Source: Aphelocoma coerulescens (taxonomy: Eukaryota; Chordata; Aves; Passeriformes; Corvidae). From it: DNA of 64,000 nucleotides. A program made the position numbers and the translations under genes. The stretch lies in assembly GCF_041296385.1 (NCBI RefSeq), contig NW_027184065.1, forward strand, positions 682,001 through 746,000. Direction: 5' to 3'. Shown here piece after piece: positions 1 through 9,194 of the stretch; positions within the stretch are counted from its first letter, which is position 1, and the number at the start of each line of letters is the position of its first letter. The notes beneath the pieces were generated by a model, which was not told the origin of the DNA, searched no databases, and saw only the letters and a program-made list of their open reading frames with translations.

Positions 1-794
1 AGTAGACATGAACTCAAGTCTCTCATAGAAACATCAGACTTTTTCCTTAAGCCAAGTGCTGGGAGGGGAATTTCTTCTGCAAAACTACTGTGCTTCTGCT
101 GCTTGTTCCATTTTAGAAAGTTTCCTGCTTTGGCCCTGCCTTGATTGAATAGTCCTTTCTCTTCTATCTAGAAGCTCCAGGTTTTCTTCTTACAAGTTGT
201 CTTTGTTTTCTTTGTCCACAGACAGGAGTCCCTGCTCTCCCAGAGCCCTGTTGATCATCAGAAGCTGCTCGTGGCCGCGGATGCACATGGCCACGAAAGA
301 CCTAGAAGTAAAATCTGGAGCAAGGTCGTATGCAAGAAGATTTTCCCAGAGAAAAGCATCCTAGGAGCAGCAAGTGTCCTGGAGGTGCCAGTTGCCAGTA
401 TATGACTCCTAGGATGCTGTGGCGCAGCCAAAGATGAAGAGGCTCACAGAGCTGCCAGACACGATCCTCGAGCAGGAAAGGCAGATGTTGGGAGCTCCAG
501 GGAATTCCCTGATGTCAGCAGTGGCGGAGCAGGATGAGGAAGATGTCCAAGCTTGGGCTACTTCTGGCAAGAGCCTCCATCCTTGCCCTTGCCTGAGTGA
601 GAGTTGCCGGAGCGCAGACGGAGGAAGGCCTTTGGACAGGTGCAAGGTAAGAATGATGCATGGTCGGCAGTCGTGGTGTAAACAGAAACATTTCTTGCAA
701 TCATCCCTACTGTTAGAGTAGTTTCACTTTCCGGTTTGAATAGCGTGAGCATGGAAAGCCAATAGTCTAAATGTTCAGATGTCTGGTACCCAAT
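1..794 (+). repeat. Unit 1, S type Sa
   Basis: Exon block 222-646 (425 nt). The Sa tail switches from module 1 to module 2 sequence at GGCAAGAG, giving GGCAAGAGCCTCCATCC. It has TGATGTCA in place of the CRE palindrome, and CTTCTGGCAAG, where most units have CTTGTGGCAAG. Confidence 0.93.
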
Positions 795-965
795 AGTAGA
801 CATGAACTCAAATCTCTCATAGAAACATCAGGCTTTTTCCTTAAGCCAAGTGCTGGGAGGGGAATTTCTTCTGCAAAACTACTGTGCTTCTGCTGCTTGT
901 TCCATTTTAGAAAGTTTCCTCCCTTGGCCCTGCCTTGATTGAATAGTCCTTTTTTTTCTAACTAG

Positions 966-1015
966 AAGCTCCAGGTTTTCTTCTTACAAGTTGTCTTTGT
1001 TTTCTTTGTCCACAG
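966..1015 (+). other. Representative splice-acceptor region (branch site, pyrimidine tract, AG)
   Basis: Immediately before the exon block of unit 2. The tract TTGTCTTTGTTTTCTTTGTC leads to CCACAG at 1010-1015. A possible branch site, CTTAC, lies about 29 nt upstream of the AG, and a CTAAC motif lies about 54 nt upstream. The region recurs in all 60 units with little change; some subfamilies have TTTTAATC in place of TTTTCTTC just upstream. Strong by consensus; use in vivo is not shown by sequence. Confidence 0.75.
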
Positions 1016-1429
1016 ACAGGAGTCCCTGCTCTCCCAGAGCCATGTCGATCATCAGAAGCTGCTTGTGGCTGAGAATGCAGATGGCCACGAAAGGACTAGG
1101 AGTAAAAACTGGAGCAAGGACGTGTCCAAGAAGATTTTCCCAGAGGAAAGCATCCTAGGAGCAGCAAGTGTCCTGGAGGTGCCAGTTGCCAGTATATGAC
1201 TCCTAGGATGCTGTGGCGCTGCCAAAGGCAAAGAGGCTCAGAGAGCTGCCAGACACGATCCTCGAGCAGGAAAGGCAGATGTTGGGAGCACCAGGGAATT
1301 CCCTGACGTCAGCAGTGGAGGAGCAGGATGAGGAAGATGTCCACGCTTGGGCTACTTGTGGCAAGAGTGTCCAAGGCTCCCAGTGCCTCCGTGGGAGCTG
1401 CAGGACTGGTGACGGAGGACAACCATTGG
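1016..1429 (+). other. Module 1 of an L exon (representative, unit 2)
   Basis: The first half of the 834-nt block. It starts ACAGGAGTCCCTGC right after the acceptor. In the frame starting CAG GAG at 1017 it reads about 60 codons beginning QESLLSQS and ends at a TGA. In the next frame it then reads a stretch with RELPDTILEQERQ, SAVEEQDEEDVHAWATCGKS. It carries the abutting palindromes GGGAATTCCC (1294-1303) and TGACGTCA (1304-1311). Module 1 has about 17 nt not present in module 2, around AGAGGAAAGCATCCTAGG. Confidence 0.8.
1294..1311 (+). promoter_or_regulatory. Abutting kB-like and CRE palindromes (representative)
   Basis: GGGAATTCCC matches the kB consensus GGGRNWYYCC and is followed without a gap by TGACGTCA, the full cAMP-response-element palindrome. 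The pair sits inside the exon block, at the same place in most module 1 copies. Some subfamilies carry TGATGTCA, TGCCGTCA or TGAGGTCA instead. Matching a consensus is not evidence of binding; the site may simply be a repeated piece of old coding sequence. Confidence 0.35.
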
Positions 1430-1849
1430 GCAGGACTGGCTGCTCCCTCAGAGCCGTGGCTCTCAGCAGAACCGTCTCATTGCTGAGGATGCACCTGTCC
1501 AGGAAGAGCATTGCAGAGGAGTAGGAGTCCAGCTCATTGCAGTAAGGGAATGGCTGAGGGATGTTTCCCAGGAGCAACTTTGCTGGAGGTGCCAGTTCCA
1601 GTCCGTGGCTCGCAGGATGCTGCAGCACTGCCATAGGAGAAGGGGTTTTGCATGGTGCTAGAGAAGGTCCTCGAGCAGCAAAGGCAGGTGTTTGCAGCTC
1701 CAGGGAATACCCTGACGTCAGCAGTGGAGTAGCAGGATGAGGAAGATGTCCACGCTTGGGCTACTTGTGGCAAGAGCCTCCATCCCTGCCCTTGCCTGGG
1801 TGAGAGTTGCCGGAGCGCAGATGGAGGAAGGCCTTTGGACAGGTGCAAG
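1430..1849 (+). other. Module 2 of an L exon (representative, unit 2)
   Basis: A diverged copy of module 1: GCAGGACTGGCTGCTCCCTC aligns without gaps to the exon start, and CTCGAGCAGCAAAGGCAGG through GGCAAGAG aligns 409 bp downstream of module 1 (1367 to 1776). It has its own open stretch in the QESLL frame (LIAVREWLRDVSQEQLCWRC), then stops, and a LEQQRQVFAAPGN stretch in another frame broken by TAG. TGACGTCA recurs at 1713-1720. Confidence 0.8.
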
Positions 1850-1855
1850 GTAAGA
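1847..1855 (+). other. Representative splice donor AAG|GTAAGA
   Basis: End of the exon block of unit 2 (last exon base 1849) and start of the intron-like segment. AAG|GTAAGA is near the vertebrate U1 consensus and is present at the same place in all 60 units. TGCATG, the RBFOX-type motif, lies at intron positions +11 to +16 in most units. Confidence 0.78.
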
Positions 1856-2218
1856 ATGATGCATGGTCGGCAGTCGTGGTGTAAACAGAAACATTTCTTG
1901 CAATCATCCCTTCTGTTAGAATAGTTTCACTTTCCGGTTTGAATAGCGTGAGCCTGGAAAGCCAATAGTCTAAATGTTCAGATGTCTGGTACCCAGTAGT
2001 AGACATGAACTCAAGTCTCTCATAGAAACATGAGGTTTTTTCCTTAAGCCAAGTGCTGGGAAGGGAATTTCTTCTGCAAAACTACTGTGCTTCTGCTGCT
2101 TGTTCCATTTTAGAAAGTTTCCTCCCTTGGCCCTGCCTTGTTTGAATAGTCCTTTCTCTTCTAACTAGAAGCTCCAGGTTTTCTTCTTACAAGTTGTCTT
2201 TGTTTTCTTTGTCCACAG
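1850..2218 (+). other. Representative intron-like segment (369 bp)
   Basis: Between the exon blocks of units 2 and 3. It starts GTAAGAATGATGCATGG and ends TTGTCCACAG. No open frame crosses it consistently and it holds no recognisable mobile element. Two variants of its 5' half exist in the array: type I (GGTCGGCAG, AATAGCGTGAG, GGTACCCA) after L, Sa and a few Sb exons, and type II (GGTCCCCAG, AATTGCGTGAG, GCTATCCA) after most Sb exons. Confidence 0.75.
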
Positions 2219-3201
2219 ACAGGAGTCCCTGCTCTCCCAGAGCCATGTCGATCATCAGAACCTGCTTGTGGCTGAGAATGCAGATGGCCACGAAAGGCCT
2301 AGAAGTAAAAACTGGAGCAATGTGGTGTCCAAGAAGATTTTCCCAGAGAAAAGCATCCTAGGAGCGGCAAGTGTCCTGTAGCTGCCAGTTTGCAGTATAT
2401 GACTCTCAGGATGCTGTGGCGCTGCCAAAGGCGAAGAGGATCAGAGAGCTGCCAGACACGATCCTCCAGCAGGAAAGGCAGATTTTAGGAGCTCCAGGGA
2501 ATTCCCTGATGTCAGCAGTGGAGGAGCAGGATGAGGAAGATCTCGACGCTTGGGCTACTTGTGGCAAGAGTGTCCAAGGCTCCCAGTGCCTCCGTGGGAG
2601 CTGCAGGACTGGTGACGGAGGAAGGCCTTTGGGCAGGACTGGCTGCTCCCTCAGAGCCGTGGCTCTCAGCAGAACCGTCTCATTGCTGAGGATGCACCTA
2701 TCCAGGAAGAGCCTTGCAAAGGTGTAGGAGTCCAGCTCATTGCAGTAAGGGAATGGCTGAAGGATGTTTCCCAGGAGCAACTATGCTGAAGGTGCCAGTT
2801 CCAGTCCATGGCTCGCAGGATGCTGCAGCCCTGCCATAGGAGAAGGCATTTGGCATGGTGCTAGAGAAGATCCTCGAGCAGCAAAGGCAAGTGTTTGCAG
2901 CTCCAGGGAATTCCTAGATGTCAGCAGTGGAAGATCAGGATGAGGAATATCTCCAGGCTTGGGCTACTTGTGGCAAGAGCCTCCATCCCTGCCCGAGCTT
3001 GGGTGAGAGTTGCCAGAGCGCAGACGGAGGAAGGCCTTTGGACAGGTGCAAGGTAAGAATGATGCATGGTCGGCAGTCGTGGTGTGAGCAGAAACATTTC
3101 TTGCAATCGCCTCTAGCTTTTAGAGTAGTTTCACTTTCCGGTTTGAATAGTGTGAGCCTGGAAAGCCAATAGTCTAAATGTTCAGATGTCTGCTACCCTA
3201 T
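1998..3201 (+). repeat. Unit 3, L type LB
   Basis: Exon block 2219-3052 (834 nt). Its 5' half is LE-like (CCTGTAGCTGCCAG, ACTCTCAGG) and its 3' half is LF-like (GATCTCGACGC; module 2 with AATTCCTAGATGTCAG and GAATATCTCCAGG), so LB looks like an LE/LF recombinant. The following intron has the one-base-longer TCGCCTCTAGC variant. Confidence 0.93.
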
Positions 3202-3996
3202 AGTAGACATGAACTCAAGTCTCTCATAGAAACATGAGGTTTTTTCCTTAAGCCAAGTGCTGGGAGGGGAATTTCTTCTGCAAATCTACTGTGCTTCTGC
3301 TGCTTGTTCCATTTTAGAAAGTTTCCTCCCTTGGCCCTGCCTTGATTGAATAGTCCTTTCTCTTCTAACTAGAAGCTCCAGGTTTTAATCTTACAAGTTG
3401 TCTTTGTTTTCTTTGTCCACAGACAGGAGTCCCTGCTCTCCCAGAGCCCTGTTGATCATCAGAACCTGCTTGTGGCTGAGAATGCAGATGGCCACGAAAG
3501 GCCTAGAAGTAAAAACTGGAGCAAGGTTGTATGCAAGAAGATTTTCCCAGAGAAAAGCATCCTAGGAGCAGCAAGTGTCCTGGAGGTGCCAGTTGCCAGT
3601 ATATCACTCCTAGGATGCTGTGGCGCTGCCAAATTTGATGAGGCTCAGAGAGCTGCCAGACATGATCCTCCAGCTGGAAAGGCAGATGTTGGGAGCTCCA
3701 GGGAATTCCCTGACGTCAGCAGTGGAGGAGCAGGATGAGGAAGATGTCCACGCTTGGGCTACTTGTGGCAAGAGTGTCCGAGGCTCCCAGTGCCTCCGTG
3801 AGAGCGGCAGGACTGGAGACGGAGGAAGGCCTTTGGACAGGTGCAAGGTAAGAATGATGCATGGTCCCCAGTTGTGGTGAGTACAGAAACATTTCTTCCA
3901 AGCATCTCTAGCTTTTGAAATAGTTTGACATTCCGGTTTGAATTGCGTGAGCCTGGAAAGCCAGTAGTCTAAATGTTCAGATGTCTGCTATCCAAT
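3202..3996 (+). repeat. Unit 4, S type Sb'
   Basis: Exon block 3423-3847 (425 nt). The Sb tail keeps module 1 sequence (GAGTGTCCGAGGC) until GGAGGAAGGCCTTTGG, then ends as module 2. Private changes: TCA at 3604-3606 for the usual TGA, and AAATTTGATGAGG for AAAG(G/T)TGAAGAGG. Type II intron follows. Confidence 0.93.
3424..3738 (+). pseudogene. Longest exon-phase open stretch in an S block (unit 4)
   Basis: In nearly every unit the exon-phase frame stops at a TGA (or an earlier TAG) about 60 codons in. Unit 4 has C at 3605 (TCA for TGA), so the frame runs 104 codons from the acceptor and stops at TGA 3736-3738, before the donor at 3848. The translation begins QESLLSQSPVDHQNLL and includes KIFPEKSILGAASVLEVP. 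I recognise no domain. The remaining exon is not open in this frame, so I treat this as a fragment of decayed coding sequence. Confidence 0.45.
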
Positions 3997-4790
3997 AGTA
4001 GACATGAACTCAAGTCTCTCATAGAAACATCAGGCTTTTTCCTTAAGCCAAGTGCTGGGAGGGGAATTTCTTCTGCAAAACTACTGTGCTTCTGCTGCTT
4101 GTTCCATTTTAGAAAGTTTCCTGCTTTGGCCCTGCCTTGATTGAATAGTCCTTTCTCTTCTATCTAGAAGCTCCAGGTTTTCTTCTTACAAGTTGTCTTT
4201 GTTTTCTTTGTCCACAGACAGGAGTCCCTGCTCTCCCAGAGCCCTGTTGATCATCAGAAGCTGCTCGTGGCCGCGGATGCACATGGCCACGAAAGACCTA
4301 GAAGTAAAATCTGGAGCAAGGTCGTATGCAAGAAGATTTTCCCAGAGAAAAGCATCCTAGGAGCAGCAAGTGTCCTGGAGGTGCCAGTTGCCAGTATATG
4401 ACTCCTAGGATGCTGTGGCGCAGCCAAAGATGAAGAGGCTCACAGAGCTGCCAGACACGATCCTCGAGCAGGAAAGGCAGATGTTGGGAGCTCCAGGGAA
4501 TTCCCTGATGTCAGCAGTGGCGGAGCAGGATGAGGAAGATGTCCAAGCTTGGGCTACTTCTGGCAAGAGCCTCCATCCTTGCCCTTGCCTGAGTGAGAGT
4601 TGCCGGAGCGCAGACGGAGGAAGGCCTTTGGACAGGTGCAAGGTAAGAATGATGCATGGTCGGCAGTCGTGGTGTAAACAGAAACATTTCTTGCAATCAT
4701 CCCTACTGTTAGAGTAGTTTCACTTTCCGGTTTGAATAGCGTGAGCATGGAAAGCCAATAGTCTAAATGTTCAGATGTCTGGTACCCAAT
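3997..4790 (+). repeat. Unit 5, S type Sa
   Basis: Exon block 4218-4642 (425 nt). Virtually identical to unit 1, including the CTTCTGGCAAG variant shared only by these two. Confidence 0.93.
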
Positions 4791-5993
4791 AGTAGACATG
4801 AACTCAAATCTCTCATAGAAACATCAGGCTTTTTCCTTAAGCCAAGTGCTGGGAGGGGAATTTCTTCTGCAAAACTACTGTGCTTCTGCTGCTTGTTCCA
4901 TTTTAGAAAGTTTCCTCCCTTGGCCCTGCCTTGATTGAAGAGTCCTTTTTTTTCTAACTAGAAGCTCCAGGTTTTCTTCTTACAAGTTGTCTTTGTTTTC
5001 TTTGTCCACAGACAGGAGTCCCTGCTCTCCCAGAGCCATGTCGATCATCAGAAGCTGCTTGTGGCTGAGAATGCAGATGGCCACGAAAGGACTAGGAGTA
5101 AAAACTGGAGCAAGGACGTGTCCAAGAAGATTTTCCCAGAGGAAAGCATCCTAGGAGCAGCAAGTGTCCTGGAGGTGCCAGTTGCCAGTATATGACTCCT
5201 AGGATGCTGTGGCGCTGCCAAAGGCAAAGAGGCTGAGAGAGCTGCCAGACACGATCCTCGAGCAGGAAAGGCAGATGTTGGGAGCACCAGGGAATTCCCT
5301 GACGTCAGCAGTGGAGGAGCAGGATGAGGAAGATGTCCACGCTTGGGCTACTTGTGGCAAGAGTGTCCAAGGCTCCCAGTGCCTCCGTGGGAGCTGCAGG
5401 ACTGGTGACGGAGGACAACCATTGGGCAGGACTGGCTGCTCCCTCAGAGCCGTGGCTCTCAGCAGAACCGTCTCATTGCTGAGGATGCACCTGTCCAGGA
5501 AGAGCATTGCAGAGGAGTAGGAGTCCAGCTCATTGCAGTAAGGGAATGGCTGAGGGATGTTTCCCAGGAGCAACTTTGCTGGAGGTGCCAGTTCCAGTCC
5601 GTGGCTCGCAGGATGCTGCAGCACTGCCATAGGAGAAGGGGTTTTGCATGGTGCTAGAGAAGGTCCTCGAGCAGCAAAGGCAGGTGTTTGCAGCTCCAGG
5701 GAATACCCTGACGTCAGCAGTGGAGTAGCAGGATGAGGAAGATGTCCACGCTTGGGCTACTTGTGGCAAGAGCCTCCATCCCTGCCCTTGCCTGGGTGAG
5801 AGTTGCCGGAGCGCAGATGGAGGAAGGCCTTTGGACAGGTGCAAGGTAAGAATGATGGATGGTCGGCAGTCGTGGTGTAAACAGGAACATTTCTTGCAAT
5901 CATCCCTTCTGTTAGAATAGTTTCACTTTCCGGTTTGAATAGCGTGAGCCTGGAAAGCCAATAGTCTAAATGTTCAGATGTCTGGTACCCAGT
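4791..5993 (+). repeat. Unit 6, L type LA
   Basis: Exon block 5012-5845 (834 nt). Copy of unit 2 with GAGGCTGAGAG at 5225-5235 and a GATGGATGG donor-side variant that removes the TGCATG motif. Confidence 0.93.
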
Positions 5994-7197
5994 AGTAGAC
6001 ATGAACTCAAGTCTCTCATAGAAACATGAGGTTTTTTCCTTAAGCCAAGTGCTGGGAAGGGAATTTCTTCTGCAAAACTACTGTGCTTCTGCTGCTTGTT
6101 CCATTTTAGAAAGTTTCCTCCCTTGGCCCTGCCTTGTTTGAATAGTCCTTTCTCTTCTAACTAGAAGCTCCAGGTTTTCTTCTTACAAGTTGTCTTTGTT
6201 TTCTTTGTCCACAGACAGGAGTCCCTGCTCTCCCAGAGCCATGTCGATCATCAGAACCTGCTTGTGGCTGAGAATGCAGATGGCCACGAAAGGCCTAGAA
6301 GTAAAAACTGGAGCAATGTGGTGTCCAAGAAGATTTTCCCAGAGAAAAGCATCCTAGGAGCGGCAAGTGTCCTGTAGCTGCCAGTTTGCAGTATATGACT
6401 CTCAGGATGCTGTGGCGCTGCCAAAGGCGAAGAGGATCAGAGAGCTGCCAGACACGATCCTCCAGCAGGAAAGGCAGATTTTAGGAGCTCCAGGGAATTC
6501 CCTGATGTCAGCAGTGGAGGAGCAGGATGAGGAAGATCTCGACGCTTGGGCTACTTGTGGCAAGAGTGTCCAAGGCTCCCAGTGCCTCCGTGGGAGCTGC
6601 AGGACTGGTGACGGAGGAAGGCCTTTGGGCAGGACTGGCTGCTCCCTCAGAGCCGTGGCTCTCAGCAGAACCGTCTCATTGCTGAGGATGCACCTATCCA
6701 GGAAGAGCCTTGCAAAGGTGTAGGAGTCCAGCTCATTGCAGTAAGGGAATGGCTGAAGGATGTTTCCCAGGAGCAACTATGCTGAAGGTGCCAGTTCCAG
6801 TCCATGGCTCGCAGGATGCTGCAGCCCTGCCATAGGAGAAGGCATTTGGCATGGTGCTAGAGAAGATCCTCGAGCAGCAAAGGCAAGTGTTTGCAGCTCC
6901 AGGGAATTCCTAGATGTCAGCAGTGGAAGATCAGGATGAGGAATATCTCCAGGCTTGGGCTACTTGTGGCAAGAGCCTCCATCCCTGCCCGAGCTTGGGT
7001 GAGAGTTGCCAGAGCGCAGACGGAGGAAGGCCTTTGGACAGGTGCAAGGTAAGAATGATGCATGGTCGGCAGTCGTGGTGTGAGCAGAAACATTTCTTGC
7101 AATCGCCTCTAGCTTTTAGAGTAGTTTCACTTTCCGGTTTGAATAGTGTGAGCCTGGAAAGCCAATAGTCTAAATGTTCAGATGTCTGGTACCCAAT
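5994..7197 (+). repeat. Unit 7, L type LB
   Basis: Exon block 6215-7048 (834 nt). Copy of unit 3, with the same LE/LF mosaic. Its downstream intron ends GGTACCCAATAG, where unit 3 has GCTACCCTATAG. Confidence 0.93.
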
Positions 7198-7991
7198 AGT
7201 AGACATGAACTCAAGTCTCTCATAGAAACATGAGGTTTTTTCCTTAAGCCAAGTGCTGGGAGGGGAATTTCTTCTGCAAAACTGCTCTGCTTCTGCTGCT
7301 TGTTCCATTTTAGAAAGTTTCCTGCTTTGGCCCTGCCTTGATTGAATAGTCCTTTGTCTTCTAACTAGAAGCTCCAGGTTTTCTTCTTACAAGTTGTCTT
7401 TGTTTTCTTTGTCCACAGACAGGAGTCCCTGCTCTCCCAGAGCCCTGTTGATCATCAGAACCTGCTTGTGGCTGAGGATGCAGATGGCCACGAAAGGCCT
7501 AGAAGTAAAATCGGCAGCAATGTCGTGTGCAAGAAGATTTTCCCAGAGAAAAGCATCCTAGGAGCAGCAAGTGTCCTGGAGGTGCCAGTTGCCAGTATAT
7601 GACTCCTAGGATGCTGTGGCGCTGCCAAAGGTGAAGAGGCTCAGAGAGCTGCCAGACATGATCCTCCAGCTGGAAAGGCAGATGTTGGGAGCTCCAGGGA
7701 ATTCCCTGACGTCAGCAGTGGAGGAGCAGGATGAGGAAGATGTCCACGCTTGGGCTACTTGTGGCAAGAGTGTCCAAGGCTCCCAGTGCCTCCGTGAGAG
7801 CGGCAGGACTGGAGACGGAGGAAGGCCTTTGGACAGGTGCAAGGTAAGAATGATGCATGGTCCCCAGTTGTGGTGAATACAGAAACATTTCTTCGAAGCA
7901 TCTCTAGTTTTGAAATAGTTTGACATTCCGGTTTGAATTGCGTGAGCCTGGAAAGCCAGTAGTCTAAATGTTCAGATGTCTGCTATCCAAT
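7198..7991 (+). repeat. Unit 8, S type Sb
   Basis: Exon block 7419-7843 (425 nt). Module 1 has GCCAAAGGTGAAGAGG and CAGCTGGAAAGG. Type II intron with one base missing (CTCTAGTTTTG), which makes this unit 794 bp where most Sb units with a type II intron are 795. Confidence 0.92.
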
Positions 7992-9194
7992 AGTAGACAT
8001 GAACTCAAGTCTCTCATAGAAACATCATGCTTTTTCCTTAAGCCAAGTGCGGGGAGGGGAATTTCTTCTGCAAAAGTACTGTGCTTCTGCTGCTTGTTCC
8101 ATTTTAGAAAGTTTCCTCCCTTGGCCCTGCCTTGATTGAATAGTCCTTTCTCTTCTAACTAGAAGCTCCAGGTTTTAATCTTACAAGTTGTCTTTGTTTT
8201 CTTTGTCCACAGACAGGAGTCCCTGCTCTCCCAGAGCCATGTCGATCATCAGAACCTGCTTGTGGCTGAGAATGCAGATGGCCACGAAAGGCCTAGGAGT
8301 AAAAACTGGAGCAAGGACGTGTGCAAGAAGTTTTTCCTAGAGGAAAGCATCCTAGGAGCAGCAAGTGTCCTGGAGGTGCCAGTTGCCAGTATATGACTCC
8401 TAGGATGCTGTGGCGCTGCCAAAGGCAAAGACGCTAAGAGATCTGCCAGACACGATCCTCCAGCAGGAAAGGCAGATGTTGGGAGCACCAGGGAATTCCC
8501 TGACGTCAGCAGTGGAGGAGCAGGATGAGGAAGATGTCCACGCTTGGGCTACTTGTGGCAAGAGTGTCCAAGGCTCCCAGTGCCTCCGTGGGAGCTGCAG
8601 GACTGGTGACAGAGGACAACCATTGGGCAGGACTGGCTGCTTCCTCAGAGCTGTGGCTCTCAGCAGAACTGTCTCATTGCTGAGGATGCACCTCTCCAGG
8701 AAGAGCATTGCAGAGGAGTAGGAGTCCAGCTCATTGCAGTAAGGGAATGGCTGAGGGATGTTTCCCAGGAGCAACTTTGCTGGAGGTGCCAGTTCCAGTC
8801 CGTGGCTCGCAGGATGCTGCAGCACTGCCATAGGAGAAGGGGTTTTGCATGGTGCTAGAGAAGGTCCTCGAGCAGCAAAGGCAGGTGTTTGCAGCTCCAG
8901 GGAATACCCTGACGTCAGCAGTGGAGTAGCAGGATGAGGAAGATGTCCACGCTTGGGCTACTTGTGGCAAGAGCCTCCATCCCTGCCCTTGCCTGAGTGA
9001 GAGTTGCTGGAGCGCAGATGGAGGAAGGCCTTTGGACAGGTGCAAGGTAAGAATGATGCATGGTCGGCAGTCGTGGTGTAAACAGAAACATTTCTTGCAA
9101 TCATCCTTACTGTTAGAGTAGTTTCACTTTCAGGTTTGAATAGCGTGAGCCTGGAAAGCCAATAGTCTAAATGTTCAGATGTCTGGTACCCAGT
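7992..9194 (+). repeat. Unit 9, L type LC
   Basis: Exon block 8213-9046 (834 nt). LC marks: AAGTTTTTCCTAGAGG in module 1, GAGATCTGCCAG, and GTGACAGAGGACAACC. The intact GGCCACGAAAGGCC at this unit is the form that later lost 10 bp in units 32, 40, 46 and 54. Private ACGCTAAGAG near 8430. Confidence 0.92.

Larger units (their letters stand above)
795..1997 (+). repeat. Unit 2, L type LA
   Basis: Exon block 1016-1849 (834 nt). LA marks: GAAAGGACTAGGAG in module 1, GGAGGACAACCATTGG at the module joint, and GGGAATACCCTGACGTCA in module 2. Both modules keep TGACGTCA. Confidence 0.94.
1..3996 (+). repeat. Four-unit block, copy 1 (Sa-LA-LB-Sb')
   Basis: Units 1-4. The block is repeated almost base for base by units 5-8 with a spacing of 3,996 bp for the first three units; the fourth unit differs more (AAATTTGATG here against AAAGGTGAAG there, and a different intron variant). 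The few differences in the first three units include 948 against 4944 (T/G) and 1234 against 5230 (C/G). Confidence 0.9.
3997..7991 (+). repeat. Four-unit block, copy 2 (Sa-LA-LB-Sb)
   Basis: Units 5-8, the tandem partner of 1-3996. Equivalent open stretches sit 3,996 bp apart (409/4405, 1203/5199, 2371/6367, 2918/6914) with almost identical translations. The near identity implies a recent duplication or recent conversion. Confidence 0.9.

Noticed and set aside
419..721. A complete single-exon small protein gene in each unit
   Set aside because: The frame has no ATG at a consistent place (it begins at GTG), passes over a strong splice donor into intron sequence, and is interrupted by TAG or TAA in several subfamilies.
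1203..1634. Recurrent - strand frames of 124-159 codons in most L units
   Set aside because: They are antisense to the exon block, recur simply because the unit recurs, and begin and end at no recognisable signal.
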